Positions 1 through 6,662 of a stretch of 8,211 nucleotides of DNA are shown piece by piece (the stretch's first letter is position 1; the number at the start of each line of letters is the position of its first letter). The notes below the pieces were generated by a model, which saw only the letters and a list, made by a program, of their open reading frames with translations, ran no database searches and had not been told where the DNA came from. Where the stretch lies: assembly GCA_012516295.1 (NCBI GenBank), contig JAAYWU010000342.1, forward strand, positions 1 through 8,211, read 5' to 3'. This stretch comes from Clostridiales bacterium (lineage in GTDB: Bacteria; Bacillota; Clostridia; Oscillospirales; Acutalibacteraceae). The position numbers and the translations under genes are program-made.

Positions 1-1525
1 ACGTATAGCTTTCGCCCTTTTTGAGCGTAAAGTCGGAATTGGTATCCGATTTCGGCGCAGTCTGCCCTACGGTGACAACGCAGACCTTCTGCGGCGCAAA
101 GCCCGGCGCGCTCATATAAAAGCCCGCGGATTGCCCCGGATTTCCGATTGCAGTAATTTTATATTTCGTGTCGTTACCAGAGGTGCCGACCTTTTCTACC
201 TGGAAAACATTGCTGGAACCGGCGTAAAAGCTCGTGGCGTTGCTGATTGTAAAGGTATAGCTTTCGCCCTTTTTGAGCGTAAAGTCGGAATTGGTGTCCG
301 ATTGCGGCGCCGGTGCGCCTTCTTTTATGGTTATGCTGCCGAGAGCCACACTGTAATCATCATAGGTGCTGTCTGGGAACATAACGCTCAAATTGGTTTG
401 GCTGGCGACCTCGCCAATCGCAGTTATCTGGAAGTAATAATCGATTCCTTCCTTTTTCTCAAACTGTACGGACACTACGCCGTCCGTATCCGGCACAATG
501 GCGGGAACCCCGCCGCCCATAGCGGTTATCTTGTAGGTGTACGAATCCCCCTGCGAAAGGCTGAGCGCAGCCGGTGCATCCGATTCGGCGCTCGGGAAAT
601 CGTCTTCCTCATTGACGGTAACCGGGAAAGAAGCCGTTTCTCCATTCAAAGTCGCCGTAATTAAGGATGTTCCCGGTTCCAAAGCTTCCATTTCATATTC
701 ATAACCGCCGTATACCGTTGTTACGAAGGTAACGGAGATGTTCTCGTTGTCAACCATGATTTGGGGATTGATTCCCGAATTGGTATAGGCAACAAAATGA
801 TATTTATCGCCGGTATTGCAGATATATTCGGTTGTGGTATCCAACCGAAGGTCTTTATTTTGAATGACGGATACCGTACACAGCTTATTCGGTATAAAAC
901 CGTAAGCGCCTAAGTACAGGTCGTCGCTCTGCCCGACAGCGCCGACCGCATCCACGCGGAAATAATAGTCGCCGTTGTCCTCATCCGTATTGACCAATGT
1001 CGTTTTGAGAACGTTTCCATTCTGCGCGCTTAACATGGGGTAGGAATATGTATCAACGTCATTGTTCTCAAAATGGACTTTTACGATCCGGCTGCTCCCT
1101 TTATTAAGAGAAAAATTGCCGGTGACATCGGAGGAAAGCGTATAAGTCGGCTCCCCAGTCCCTTCCACCGTGAGCGTTTTGGTTGCGGACACGCCGTCCG
1201 ATGTGGTAAAGGTTAACGTGACTTCTCCGTTTAAACGGGCCTCCAAGTCATAATAATATACACCCGAACCGCTGGTGTCTGTTTCCTCTTCAATCTTTAC
1301 AATAGAGGGGTCGCTTGAAACAGCGCTCAGCGTTACGTCCGGGTTGCTGACGTTCACCTCAAGGCCATAGTAAATTGAGTTCAGCTGCAGGGACTGAACC
1401 GCATCCGTTTCTTCAGGGAATGTGATTTGCGTTGCATCCGCAGCAAAAGCCGCCGTATTCCCGAATACCGCAATGACGAGTGACAGCACCAGAACCATGC
1501 TCAATGCCCGAATTCGTTTTTTCAT
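1..1525 (-). CDS. Exported protein with repeated Ig-like beta units (3' end outside window)
   Basis: The frame is open from an ATG at 1525 to the window edge, giving 508 codons without a stop, so the C-terminus is missing. The start is supported by a purine-rich site (AGGAAA, 1532-1537) six bases upstream and by a classic signal peptide: MKKRIR, a hydrophobic core at about residues 7-22, and a likely cut after AFA (residue 28). The mature part has no catalytic motif I recognise. It is built of loosely repeated units of about 80-95 residues (roughly 31-122, 127-221, 225-305, 315-400, 409-486 and 493 onward). They share an L-x-x-G-x-S-Y-x-F start, a Y-[YK]-[FY]-[KRQ]-[IV]-T/D-A-[IV]-G middle, and a K-x-C-x-V-x-V end in some units. 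Such Ig/Big-like stalks are common in cell-surface or secreted proteins of Clostridia, often attached to an enzyme or binding domain; that domain, if any, lies beyond the window. The signal peptide is solid; the function is unknown. Confidence 0.85.
   Translation of the reverse strand, partial: MKKRIRALSMVLVLSLVIAVFGNTAAFAADATQITFPEETDAVQSLQLNSIYYGLEVNVSNPDVTLSAVSSDPSIVKIEEETDTSGSGVYYYDLEARLNGEVTLTFTTSDGVSATKTLTVEGTGEPTYTLSSDVTGNFSLNKGSSRIVKVHFENNDVDTYSYPMLSAQNGNVLKTTLVNTDEDNGDYYFRVDAVGAVGQSDDLYLGAYGFIPNKLCTVSVIQNKDLRLDTTTEYICNTGDKYHFVAYTNSGINPQIMVDNENISVTFVTTVYGGYEYEMEALEPGTSLITATLNGETASFPVTVNEEDDFPSAESDAPAALSLSQGDSYTYKITAMGGGVPAIVPDTDGVVSVQFEKKEGIDYYFQITAIGEVASQTNLSVMFPDSTYDDYSVALGSITIKEGAPAPQSDTNSDFTLKKGESYTFTISNATSFYAGSSNVFQVEKVGTSGNDTKYKITAIGNPGQSAGFYMSAPGFAPQKVCVVTVGQTAPKSDTNSDFTLKKGESYT
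3..58 (-). repeat. Direct repeat, copy 2 (distal) in the exported-protein gene
   Basis: This copy matches 255-310 at 54 of 56 positions, including a perfect run of 41 bases (3-43 versus 255-295). It encodes the unit start SDTNSDFTLKKGESYT at residues 493-508. The offset is 252 bases, exactly 84 codons, so reading frame is kept. Of the two differences, one is silent (Asp codon, position 44) and one changes Gln to Lys (position 52). Confidence 0.9.
255..310 (-). repeat. Direct repeat, copy 1 (proximal) in the exported-protein gene
   Basis: This is the partner of 3-58 and encodes SDTNSDFTLKKGESYT at residues 409-424. The preceding unit (about 315-400) shows only protein-level similarity (LSQGDSYTYKIT), so the near-identical DNA is limited to the boundary between the last two visible units. 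Confidence 0.9.
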
Positions 1526-1614
1526 TGCTCATTTCCTTTCTTTGTTGATTAATTTTCCCATTGTTGGAACAGACTTCATTTTATAGGAAAATAAGCTGGA
1601 AATAATCGAATTCA

Positions 1615-1644
1615 AGAATAATTCTTTATTGTAATTATTGGCAA
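1615..1644 (-). promoter_or_regulatory. Candidate sigma-A promoter for the exported-protein gene
   Basis: On the minus strand TTGCCA (1639-1644, five of six consensus bases) is followed after 18 bases by TATTCT (1615-1620, four of six). This would place the transcript start about 80 bases before the ATG at 1525. An alternative -10, TATAAA, lies at 1580-1585 but has no good -35 at the right distance. The region is AT-rich, so chance matches are likely. That some promoter lies here is reasonable, because a strong terminator sits just upstream; the exact site is uncertain. Confidence 0.35.
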
Positions 1645-1736
1645 TCTTTTTGCCGGTTTTCGTCTGAATTTTACCCTAACCTATGCCTTAAATTTTTTCT
1701 GTATTTTACAGTTATGGAATAGAAATGCAGAATTGG

Positions 1737-1773
1737 AAAAACCGGGCCCGGGGCAGCGCCCCCAAGCCCGGTT
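1737..1773 (-). terminator. Rho-independent terminator after the TudS-like gene
   Basis: The outer arms AACCGGGC (1773-1766 on the minus strand) and GCCCGGTT (1747-1740) pair over 8 base pairs. Inside them GGGGC and GCCCC (1758-1762 with 1750-1754) form a second GC-rich stem. A run of five T (1741-1737 on the minus strand) follows. It starts 58 bases past the TudS-like stop codon, the right place to end that transcript. Confidence 0.85.
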
Positions 1774-1831
1774 AATCATTGAAAGATTTGCTAAAACTGA
1801 AAATTTATTTTCTGCAAGCCGGAATTCCCGC

Positions 1832-2281
1832 TTAGCCGAAAACCTTTTGCATATCCGCTTCGTTTTCCGTCAGCACTTCTATTCCATTTTCAAGGAACAG
1901 CTGCGCTGCTATTCCGTTTCCGGGAATCACTTTGCCCGAAAAGGTTCCATCATAAATACAACCGCACCCGCAGGAAGGGCTTTTCGATTTCAAGACCGCC
2001 TTCGTGATCCCGTTTTCTTTCGCAATCCTGAGGGCCTTTTGCGCACCGTCCTCGAATTCCTTTGTCAGGTCTTTCCCATTTGCGCTCATCACTTTTTTCT
2101 TTCCGTTTTTATCCGCGACAATCTCGCAGCAAGCCCTTGGAACAGGCAAGCCCGCCAATTGCTCCGGGCAAACCGGAATGGCCCTCCCCTGCTTTACCAA
2201 TTCGGCTATTTTCGGGTTCGTGCAGCTTTTTCCATCATATCTGCAAGGAATTCCTGCTAAGCAGGAGCTGACTAAATACAT
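1832..2281 (-). CDS. DUF523 / TudS-type [4Fe-4S] desulfidase-like protein
   Basis: This 149-residue protein carries the full DUF523 (PF04463) signature: an N-terminal C-L-A-G-x-x-C-R-Y-D-G block (residues 7-17), P-V-C-P-E (36-40), G-L-P-x-P-R (44-49), and S-P-S-C-G (101-105), then a G-I-A-A-Q-L-F tail. Cys7, Cys38 and Cys104 are the conserved cysteines expected to hold an iron-sulfur cluster. Characterised relatives (TudS) remove sulfur from 2-thiouracil in the cytoplasm without redox change. Thiouracil itself as the substrate here is inference; the cell may use it on other thiolated nucleobases or for another task. Several extra cysteines (13, 20, 51, 52, 106, 108) are present. The start fits the family N-terminus exactly; AGGAG lies only four bases upstream, a rather short spacing. 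It follows rplQ by 76 bases filled mostly by terminator-like hairpins and has no clear promoter. Confidence 0.88.
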   Translation of the reverse strand: MYLVSSCLAGIPCRYDGKSCTNPKIAELVKQGRAIPVCPEQLAGLPVPRACCEIVADKNGKKKVMSANGKDLTKEFEDGAQKALRIAKENGITKAVLKSKSPSCGCGCIYDGTFSGKVIPGNGIAAQLFLENGIEVLTENEADMQKVFG

Positions 2282-2305
2282 AGATCTCCTCTTCCTATCA
2301 TCAAT

Positions 2306-2342
2306 AAAAAGGCAGCAAAAAAGGCTGCCGTAACCGGTAGCC
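2306..2342 (-). terminator. Two overlapping terminator hairpins behind rplQ
   Basis: In the direction of transcription the first hairpin is GGCTACCG (2342-2335), loop GTTA, CGGCAGCC (2330-2323), with one A-C mismatch, followed by six T. The second uses the same middle arm: GGCAGC (2329-2324), a T-rich loop, GCTGCC (2316-2311), followed by five T. They cannot form at the same time. The pair begins 15 bases past the rplQ stop, so it most likely ends the ribosomal operon, fully or partly. Confidence 0.8.
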
Positions 2343-2357
2343 TTTCAATACCTTATC

Positions 2358-2699
2358 TTACACGAGTTCGATAATTCCCATCTCTGCGGCGTCACCGCGG
2401 CGAGGGCCAAGCTTGCTGATTCGTGTATAACCGCCGTTGCGGTCGGCATACTTCGGAGCAATCTCGTTAAACAGCTTATTCGCTACATCTTCTTTAGTAA
2501 TAAATGCCATCACAAGGCGCTTGTTGTGAAGGTTGTTTTCCTTCGCAATCGTTATCATCTTCTCGGTCATGGAGCGGACCTCCTTGGCGCGAGTAACTGT
2601 GGTTTCGATTTTTCCGTTCTCTAAAAGAAAGGTAACCATCGCCCTCAGCATGGCTGTTCTGTGGTCAGTGTCTCTTCCGAGCTTTCTGGTTCCGGGCAT
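2358..2699 (-). CDS. rplQ: 50S ribosomal protein bL17
   Basis: The 113-residue product starts [19 protein letters not shown], the diagnostic L17 N-terminus, and ends with the conserved [19 protein letters not shown] block; the length is normal for the short Firmicute form. L17 is a bacterial-specific large-subunit protein near the peptide exit tunnel. AAAGGAG precedes the ATG with a longish gap of about ten bases. It lies 38 bases behind rpoA, the standard order, and is the last ribosomal gene before the terminator pair. Confidence 0.98.
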   Translation of the reverse strand: MPGTRKLGRDTDHRTAMLRAMVTFLLENGKIETTVTRAKEVRSMTEKMITIAKENNLHNKRLVMAFITKEDVANKLFNEIAPKYADRNGGYTRISKLGPRRGDAAEMGIIELV

Positions 2700-2737
2700 C
2701 GAAATATCACTCCTTTACCTTAGGTTTGCACAAGGGA

Positions 2738-3691
2738 TTATTCATCATCCTTGCGTAGTTGGAAACCGAGGGAGGCCATCTTCCAGACAACCTCCTCAAG
2801 GGATTTACGTCCGAGGTTGCGAACCTTCATCATATCCTCTTCCGATTTATTGATCAGGTCTTCAACCGTATTAATACCGGCGCGCTTGAGGCAGTTGAAG
2901 GAACGGACCGAAAGATCGAGCTCTTCAATTGTCATTTCAAGCACTTTTTCCTTGCCCTTATCGTCCTTTTCGACCATAATCTCGGTGCTGCTGCCCTTGT
3001 CGGACAAATCAACAAAGAGGTTCAAGTGTTCGGTAAGGACTTTCGCGGCCAAAGAAACCGCTTCCTGCGCCCCGATAACACCGTTGGTCCAAACCTCCAG
3101 CGTAAGCTTGTCAAAGTCTATGCTCTGGCCTACACGGGTTGGCTCAACATTATAATTCACCTTATAAACAGGAGTGTAGATGGAATCCACCGGAATCTCG
3201 CCGATTACGTTTCCGTTCAGGTTCTGTTTGTTTCTTTCGGCGGGGACATATCCGCGGCCCTTATCCAGGGTCAATTCCATATACAGCTTTGCTCCCTCTC
3301 CCAAGGTTGCAATATGCATCTCGGGATTAAGGATTTCAACCTCGCTGTCGCACTTGATAGAGTCGGCCGTTACATCGCACGGGCCCTCCGCACAGATTTC
3401 AACTGTTTTGGGGCCGTCACAATGGAGCTTGGCGGTCAAACCCTTAATATTGAGCACAATCTCGGTGACGTCCTCTTTTACTCCGGGAATGGTAGAAAAT
3501 TCATGAAGAACGCCGTCTATTTTGATTGATGTGACTGCAACCCCCGGCAGCGACGATAAAAGGACACGCCTCAGACTATTGCCCAAGGTTGTTCCAAAGC
3601 CTCGCTCAAGCGGTTCTACGACAAATTTGCCGTAGGTCCCGTCATTGCTTAACTCTTCTGTTTCAATTTTTGGCTTCTCAATCTCGATCAT
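2738..3691 (-). CDS. rpoA: DNA-directed RNA polymerase subunit alpha
   Basis: The 317-residue protein has the usual length. The N-terminal dimerisation and assembly domain (about 1-230) shows the conserved [20 protein letters not shown] block (residues 23-42). After a charged linker (about 235-255), the C-terminal domain contains [18 protein letters not shown] and the helix-hairpin-helix part [12 protein letters not shown], which contacts UP-element DNA and activators. Two alpha subunits form the platform on which beta and beta' assemble. AAGGAGG sits seven bases before the ATG. The gene lies between rpsD and rplQ as in other Clostridia. The 72-base gap to rpsD is the largest in the operon and holds a short reading frame that overlaps this start codon. 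Confidence 0.99.
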   Translation of the reverse strand: MIEIEKPKIETEELSNDGTYGKFVVEPLERGFGTTLGNSLRRVLLSSLPGVAVTSIKIDGVLHEFSTIPGVKEDVTEIVLNIKGLTAKLHCDGPKTVEICAEGPCDVTADSIKCDSEVEILNPEMHIATLGEGAKLYMELTLDKGRGYVPAERNKQNLNGNVIGEIPVDSIYTPVYKVNYNVEPTRVGQSIDFDKLTLEVWTNGVIGAQEAVSLAAKVLTEHLNLFVDLSDKGSSTEIMVEKDDKGKEKVLEMTIEELDLSVRSFNCLKRAGINTVEDLINKSEEDMMKVRNLGRKSLEEVVWKMASLGFQLRKDDE

Positions 3692-3732
3692 TAGCGACCC
3701 TCCTTGACATATAGCGGATTCGTATCAGCCAT
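3691..3732 (-). other. Possible 13-codon leader frame overlapping the rpoA start
   Basis: On the minus strand an ATG at 3732 opens a 13-codon frame ([13 protein letters not shown]) whose TAA shares one base with the rpoA ATG (TAATG). Its Lys-Glu-Gly codons contain the rpoA ribosome binding site. No good ribosome binding site precedes its own ATG, so it may be chance. It is listed because the overlap geometry is the kind used in translational coupling. Confidence 0.2.
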
Positions 3733-3763
3733 GATGTTTACTCTATGCTGTCAAAAGACGGCA

Positions 3764-4390
3764 TTACTTGGAGTACAACTCAACGATGAGAGTCTCATCG
3801 ACTGCCAGGTCAATATCCTCACGGGTCGGCAATGCGATAATCTTCCCTTCCAGGGTATCACGATTCACGTCAAGCCATTTAACAACCGGACGGGACGCGT
3901 TTTCCTCAATAACCGCTTTAATCTTTTCACTCTGGCGGCTCTTATCGCGGATGGAAATTACTTCACCCGGCTTTGTAAGGTAGGAAGGAATGTCTACTCT
4001 TCTGCCGTTCACGTTAAAGTGACCGTGAACAACAAGCTGACGGGCTTCTGCTCTGGAGCTTGCCCAGCCAAGACGGTAAATGACGTTGTCGAGGCGGGAT
4101 TCCAAAATTGCGAGCAGCTCGTCGCCGGTCTTTCCTTCTCTATGTGTTGCAAGGTCATAGTAGCTTCTGAACTGGGACTCCAATACGCCATAGTAGCGTT
4201 TGGTCATCTGCTTAGCACGAAGCTGCAGGCCGTATTCGGATGTTTTCTTGCGGCCCTGGCCATGCTGGCCCGGGGCGTATGATCTGCGGGTAACACCGCA
4301 TTTATCTGTGTAGCATCTTGTGCCCTTCAGAAACAGCTTCTGTCCTTCACGGCGGCAAAGTTTGCACACAGCGTCTGTATATCTTGCCAT
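3764..4390 (-). CDS. rpsD: 30S ribosomal protein uS4, zinc-binding form
   Basis: The 208-residue S4 starts [16 protein letters not shown]. It carries four cysteines (9, 12, 26, 31) that form the zinc site of the C+ type, unlike zinc-free S4 paralogues. The region [20 protein letters not shown], then [15 protein letters not shown] (about residues 98-132), is the S4 RNA-binding domain. S4 binds 16S rRNA early in 30S assembly and in E. coli also represses its own operon; I cannot see the corresponding mRNA fold here. An AGGAGGTG site precedes the start by about ten bases. In Bacillus subtilis rpsD lies elsewhere; its position between rpsK and rpoA is the arrangement seen in Clostridia and E. coli. 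Confidence 0.99.
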   Translation of the reverse strand: MARYTDAVCKLCRREGQKLFLKGTRCYTDKCGVTRRSYAPGQHGQGRKKTSEYGLQLRAKQMTKRYYGVLESQFRSYYDLATHREGKTGDELLAILESRLDNVIYRLGWASSRAEARQLVVHGHFNVNGRRVDIPSYLTKPGEVISIRDKSRQSEKIKAVIEENASRPVVKWLDVNRDTLEGKIIALPTREDIDLAVDETLIVELYSK

Positions 4391-4423
4391 ACTATGGTTG
4401 CACCTCCTATTATCGGTTTTCTA

Positions 4424-4834
4424 CTAGACGCGTCTTCTCTTCGGAGGACGGCATCCGTTATGCGGAATCGGGGTAACGTCTTTAATCATGCTGACTTCAA
4501 GCCCTGCGCCCTGAAGTGCGCGGATTGCCGCTTCACGGCCGGCTCCCGGTCCCTTTACATAAACCTCAACCGTTTTCATACCATGCTCCATCGCTGCTTT
4601 CGCGGCGGTTTCGGCTGCGGTCTGAGCGGCAAAAGGAGTGGACTTTCTGGAACCTCTGAATCCTAATTCACCGGAACTTGCCCACGATACGGCATTGCCC
4701 TGCGTATCGGTAATGGTAACAATCGTGTTGTTAAAGGTGGACTGGATATGAGCGGCTCCACGATCTATATTTTTACGCTCGCGGCGTCTGCGAACTGCGG
4801 TGCCCTTTTTCACCGGGCCCTTCTGTGCTGCCAT
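4424..4834 (-). CDS. rpsK: 30S ribosomal protein uS11
   Basis: The 136-residue protein has the S11 hallmarks: [20 protein letters not shown] (about residues 28-47), [19 protein letters not shown] (about 53-71), [15 protein letters not shown] and the C-terminal [18 protein letters not shown]. It sits on the 30S platform, near the Shine-Dalgarno helix. The basic N-terminal tail is a few residues longer than in Bacillus. GGAGGG lies nine bases before the ATG. The gaps are 18 bases to rpsM and 33 to rpsD. Confidence 0.99.
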   Translation of the reverse strand: MAAQKGPVKKGTAVRRRRERKNIDRGAAHIQSTFNNTIVTITDTQGNAVSWASSGELGFRGSRKSTPFAAQTAAETAAKAAMEHGMKTVEVYVKGPGAGREAAIRALQGAGLEVSMIKDVTPIPHNGCRPPKRRRV

Positions 4835-4852
4835 CTTTAGAATCCCTCCCTA

Positions 4853-5221
4853 TTATTTTTTCTTGTTAGCCATTGTCTTTCTCGGACCCTTGCGTGTACG
4901 CGCGTTGGTCTTGGAACGCTGGCCTCTTACCGGCAAACCTTTGCGGTGCCGAATTCCGCGGTAGCAGCCGATTTCAATCAATCTCTTAATGTCAAAAGCT
5001 ACGTCGCGGCGAAGATCGCCTTCAACGCGGCAGTTATGGTCGATATATTCTCTGAGTTTCGCAGCATCATCTTCTGTTAAATCCCTTACGCGGGTATCCG
5101 GATTAACGCCTGTTGCCGCGCAGATTTCTGTGGCGGTTTTGCGTCCGATTCCGAAAATATAGGTAAGAGCAATTTCGATGCGCTTATCTCTTGGCAAGTC
5201 AACACCTGATATACGCGCCAT
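4853..5221 (-). CDS. rpsM: 30S ribosomal protein uS13
   Basis: The 122-residue protein begins [20 protein letters not shown] and has the helix-two-turn-helix fold region IFGIGRKTA. Its basic tail ([20 protein letters not shown], about residues 96-115) reaches toward the P-site tRNA. It is a 30S head protein that forms bridges to the large subunit. The start is fixed by GGAGGTG about ten bases upstream. It lies 40 bases behind rpmJ. Confidence 0.99.
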   Translation of the reverse strand: MARISGVDLPRDKRIEIALTYIFGIGRKTATEICAATGVNPDTRVRDLTEDDAAKLREYIDHNCRVEGDLRRDVAFDIKRLIEIGCYRGIRHRKGLPVRGQRSKTNARTRKGPRKTMANKKK

Positions 5222-5261
5222 ATTGGTTTTGCACCTCCGTTGTTAATAGGTCCGCGCCAAA

Positions 5262-5375
5262 TTATCCCTGGCGCTGCTTATGCTTCGGGTTTTCACAGAT
5301 TACCATGACTTTACCCTTGCGCTTAATGATTTTGCATTTTTCACAAATTTTTTTGACAGAAGGTCTTACTTTCAT
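5262..5375 (-). CDS. rpmJ: 50S ribosomal protein bL36, zinc form
   Basis: This 37-codon gene begins at the ATG whose complement is at 5373-5375 and ends at TAA (5264-5262). The product starts [15 protein letters not shown] and ends NPKHKQRQG, a textbook L36. Cys11, Cys14, Cys27 and His32 are the four zinc ligands, so this is the C+ form rather than the zinc-free paralogue used under zinc shortage. GGGAGGG lies seven bases before the start. It sits between infA and rpsM, the conserved place. Confidence 0.97.
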   Translation of the reverse strand: MKVRPSVKKICEKCKIIKRKGKVMVICENPKHKQRQG

Positions 5376-5405
5376 TTGTGCGCCCTCCCTTAGCGAGTCT
5401 TTGTT

Positions 5406-5624
5406 TTACTTTGAACGCCATGTGATGCGCCCGCGCGTCAGATCGTAAGGCGACAACTCGATTGTGACCTTGTCGCCCGGCAGAATACGGATGAAATTCA
5501 TCCGAAGCTTGCCGGAAATATGCGCGAGTACCGTATGGTGATTCGGAAGCTCTACCATAAACATTGCATTTGGCAGTGCTTCAGTTACGACGCCTTCAGT
5601 TTCTATTACGTCCTGCTTCGACAT
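5406..5624 (-). CDS. infA: Translation initiation factor IF-1
   Basis: The 72-residue product is the exact usual length: it starts [20 protein letters not shown], continues with the oligonucleotide-binding fold ([20 protein letters not shown]) and ends [18 protein letters not shown]-1 binds the 30S A site and works with IF-2 and IF-3 in start-codon selection. The start follows the KOW gene stop by only three bases, and its GAGGAGGG site (5632-5639) is formed by the last codons of that gene, so translation of the two is probably coupled. Confidence 0.99.
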   Translation of the reverse strand: MSKQDVIETEGVVTEALPNAMFMVELPNHHTVLAHISGKLRMNFIRILPGDKVTIELSPYDLTRGRITWRSK

Positions 5625-5627
5625 ATA

Positions 5628-5894
5628 TTAACCCTCCTCATGTGGAAAACGGCTCCCGGCTTGAAATTTCCGAAGAGCATTTCGTATTTCACGGTTGGTT
5701 TGCATTGAACCTTCAGCCAGCACGGTTTTGGTCGCGGCCAAATGTTTCAGCTTTTTCTTTTTCGGATTGCTCAGGCTCCGGCGTTTCCCGTCACAAATAA
5801 CGGCGTAAACATCATCCGCCTCCAGCACGGCGAAAAAACCGCCCTTGTCGCGCCCCGCGGCCGACCGAACAACCAGCCCTCTGACAAAGTCCAT
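5628..5894 (-). CDS. KOW-domain RNA-binding protein
   Basis: This 88-residue basic protein has a KOW motif at its N-terminus (G-L-V-V-R-S-A-A-G-R-D-K-G, about residues 6-18, then FFAVLEADD), followed by a lysine-rich segment (SNPKKKKLKHL) and a charged tail. It resembles the small KOW proteins, annotated as L14E/L27E-like, that occupy the map-infA interval in many Firmicutes. By family it is expected to bind RNA, probably ribosomal, but no precise role is established that I can cite. GGGAGGGG lies five bases before the ATG and overlaps the end of map; the gap to map is 13 bases. The last codons encode the ribosome binding site of infA. Confidence 0.88.
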   Translation of the reverse strand: MDFVRGLVVRSAAGRDKGGFFAVLEADDVYAVICDGKRRSLSNPKKKKLKHLAATKTVLAEGSMQTNREIRNALRKFQAGSRFPHEEG

Positions 5895-5907
5895 CGTTAC
5901 CCCTCCC

Positions 5908-6660
5908 TTAATCCGGCAATGTTAAAATTACTGGACCGTCCGGAGTAATGGCGACGGAATGCTCAAAGTGTGCGGAAAGCTTTCCGTCGGCGGTTACGGT
6001 CGTCCAACCGTCCGCAAGCGTTTTTACTTCCTTAACACCCTGGTTGATCATTGGTTCAATTGCGATAGTCATGCCTGATAACAGGCGCACGCCCCTGCCG
6101 GGTGTGCCGTAATTAGGAACGGTAGGGTCTTCATGCATCTTCGCACCTACTCCGTGGCCGACGAAATCCCGTACCACCGAGTAACCGCGAGCTTCGGTAT
6201 ACCTTTGGATCGCGCTGCCGATATCGCCGATGCGCGCACCGACTTTTGCGGCTTTAATGCCTTCATAAAGGCTTTCGCGCGTTGCATCCATCAGGGCCTG
6301 CGCCTGTGCGCTTACATCTCCACAGGGAAACGTATACGCATTGTCACCGACATATCCGTCAAAGGTGGCGCCAATGTCAATGCTCACAATGTCGCCCTGT
6401 TTGATAATTGTGTCTTTACTTGGTATACCATGGATGACCACATTATTGACCGAGATACAGGCGCTTGCCGGAAACCCACCGTAACCAAGGAACGTGGGCT
6501 TTGCGCCTTGTTCCTCGATATAGCGGCGGGCAATGCGGTCGATCTCCCAAGTAGATACCCCGGGTTCAACCGCCTCGCCGGCCAATTTCAACGCTCTTGC
6601 AGCGATTCTTCCGGCAGCTCTCATTGCCGAAAGCTCCCTGCTGGTTTTAAGCACTATCAT
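5908..6660 (-). CDS. map: Methionine aminopeptidase, type I
   Basis: The 250-residue enzyme removes the N-terminal methionine from new proteins. It has the type I pita-bread fold without the extra N-terminal zinc-finger or SH3-like extension. The five metal ligands can be placed as Asp95 (SIDIGATFDGY), Asp106 (VGDNAYTF), His169 (FVGHGVG), Glu202 (IAIEPM) and Glu233 (HFEHS). His77 (VIHGIP) and His176 (MHEDP) match the substrate-positioning histidines. The start is two bases past the adk stop; its GAGG site lies inside the last adk codons, which suggests coupled translation. The residue after the second metal Asp is Asn (GDN); otherwise all key positions are intact. Confidence 0.98.
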   Translation of the reverse strand: MIVLKTSRELSAMRAAGRIAARALKLAGEAVEPGVSTWEIDRIARRYIEEQGAKPTFLGYGGFPASACISVNNVVIHGIPSKDTIIKQGDIVSIDIGATFDGYVGDNAYTFPCGDVSAQAQALMDATRESLYEGIKAAKVGARIGDIGSAIQRYTEARGYSVVRDFVGHGVGAKMHEDPTVPNYGTPGRGVRLLSGMTIAIEPMINQGVKEVKTLADGWTTVTADGKLSAHFEHSVAITPDGPVILTLPD

Positions 6661-6662
6661 GA

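Larger units (their letters stand above)
1526..1831. other. Intergenic region, 306 bases, no gene
   Basis: This lies between the TudS-like gene and the exported-protein gene. Read on the minus strand it holds, in order, the terminator at 1737-1773, an AT-rich stretch at about 1580-1736 with a promoter candidate and short inverted repeats, and the ribosome binding site of the exported protein. The plus-strand frame running through it from 1733 is a shadow of the TudS-like gene. I see no RNA gene or riboswitch. Confidence 0.7.

Noticed and set aside
1..310. Possible CRISPR-like repeat
   Set aside because: There are only two copies 252 bases apart, in frame inside a coding sequence. This is protein-unit duplication, not an array.
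131..664. 177-codon plus-strand open frame
   Set aside because: It is antisense to the exported repeat protein, whose signal peptide and repeats make the minus strand clearly the coding one.
1733..2260. 175-codon plus-strand open frame
   Set aside because: It runs through the terminator and antisense to the TudS-like gene, which has unmistakable family motifs.
2759..3529. 256-codon plus-strand open frame opposite rpoA
   Set aside because: It lies fully antisense to rpoA, has no family resemblance, and no good ribosome binding site was noted. It is a codon-composition shadow.
3742..3760. Weak hairpin between rpsD and rpoA (TGCCGTC / GACAGCA with a mismatch)
   Set aside because: The stem is short, contains a mismatch, and has no T-run after it, so I do not call it a terminator.
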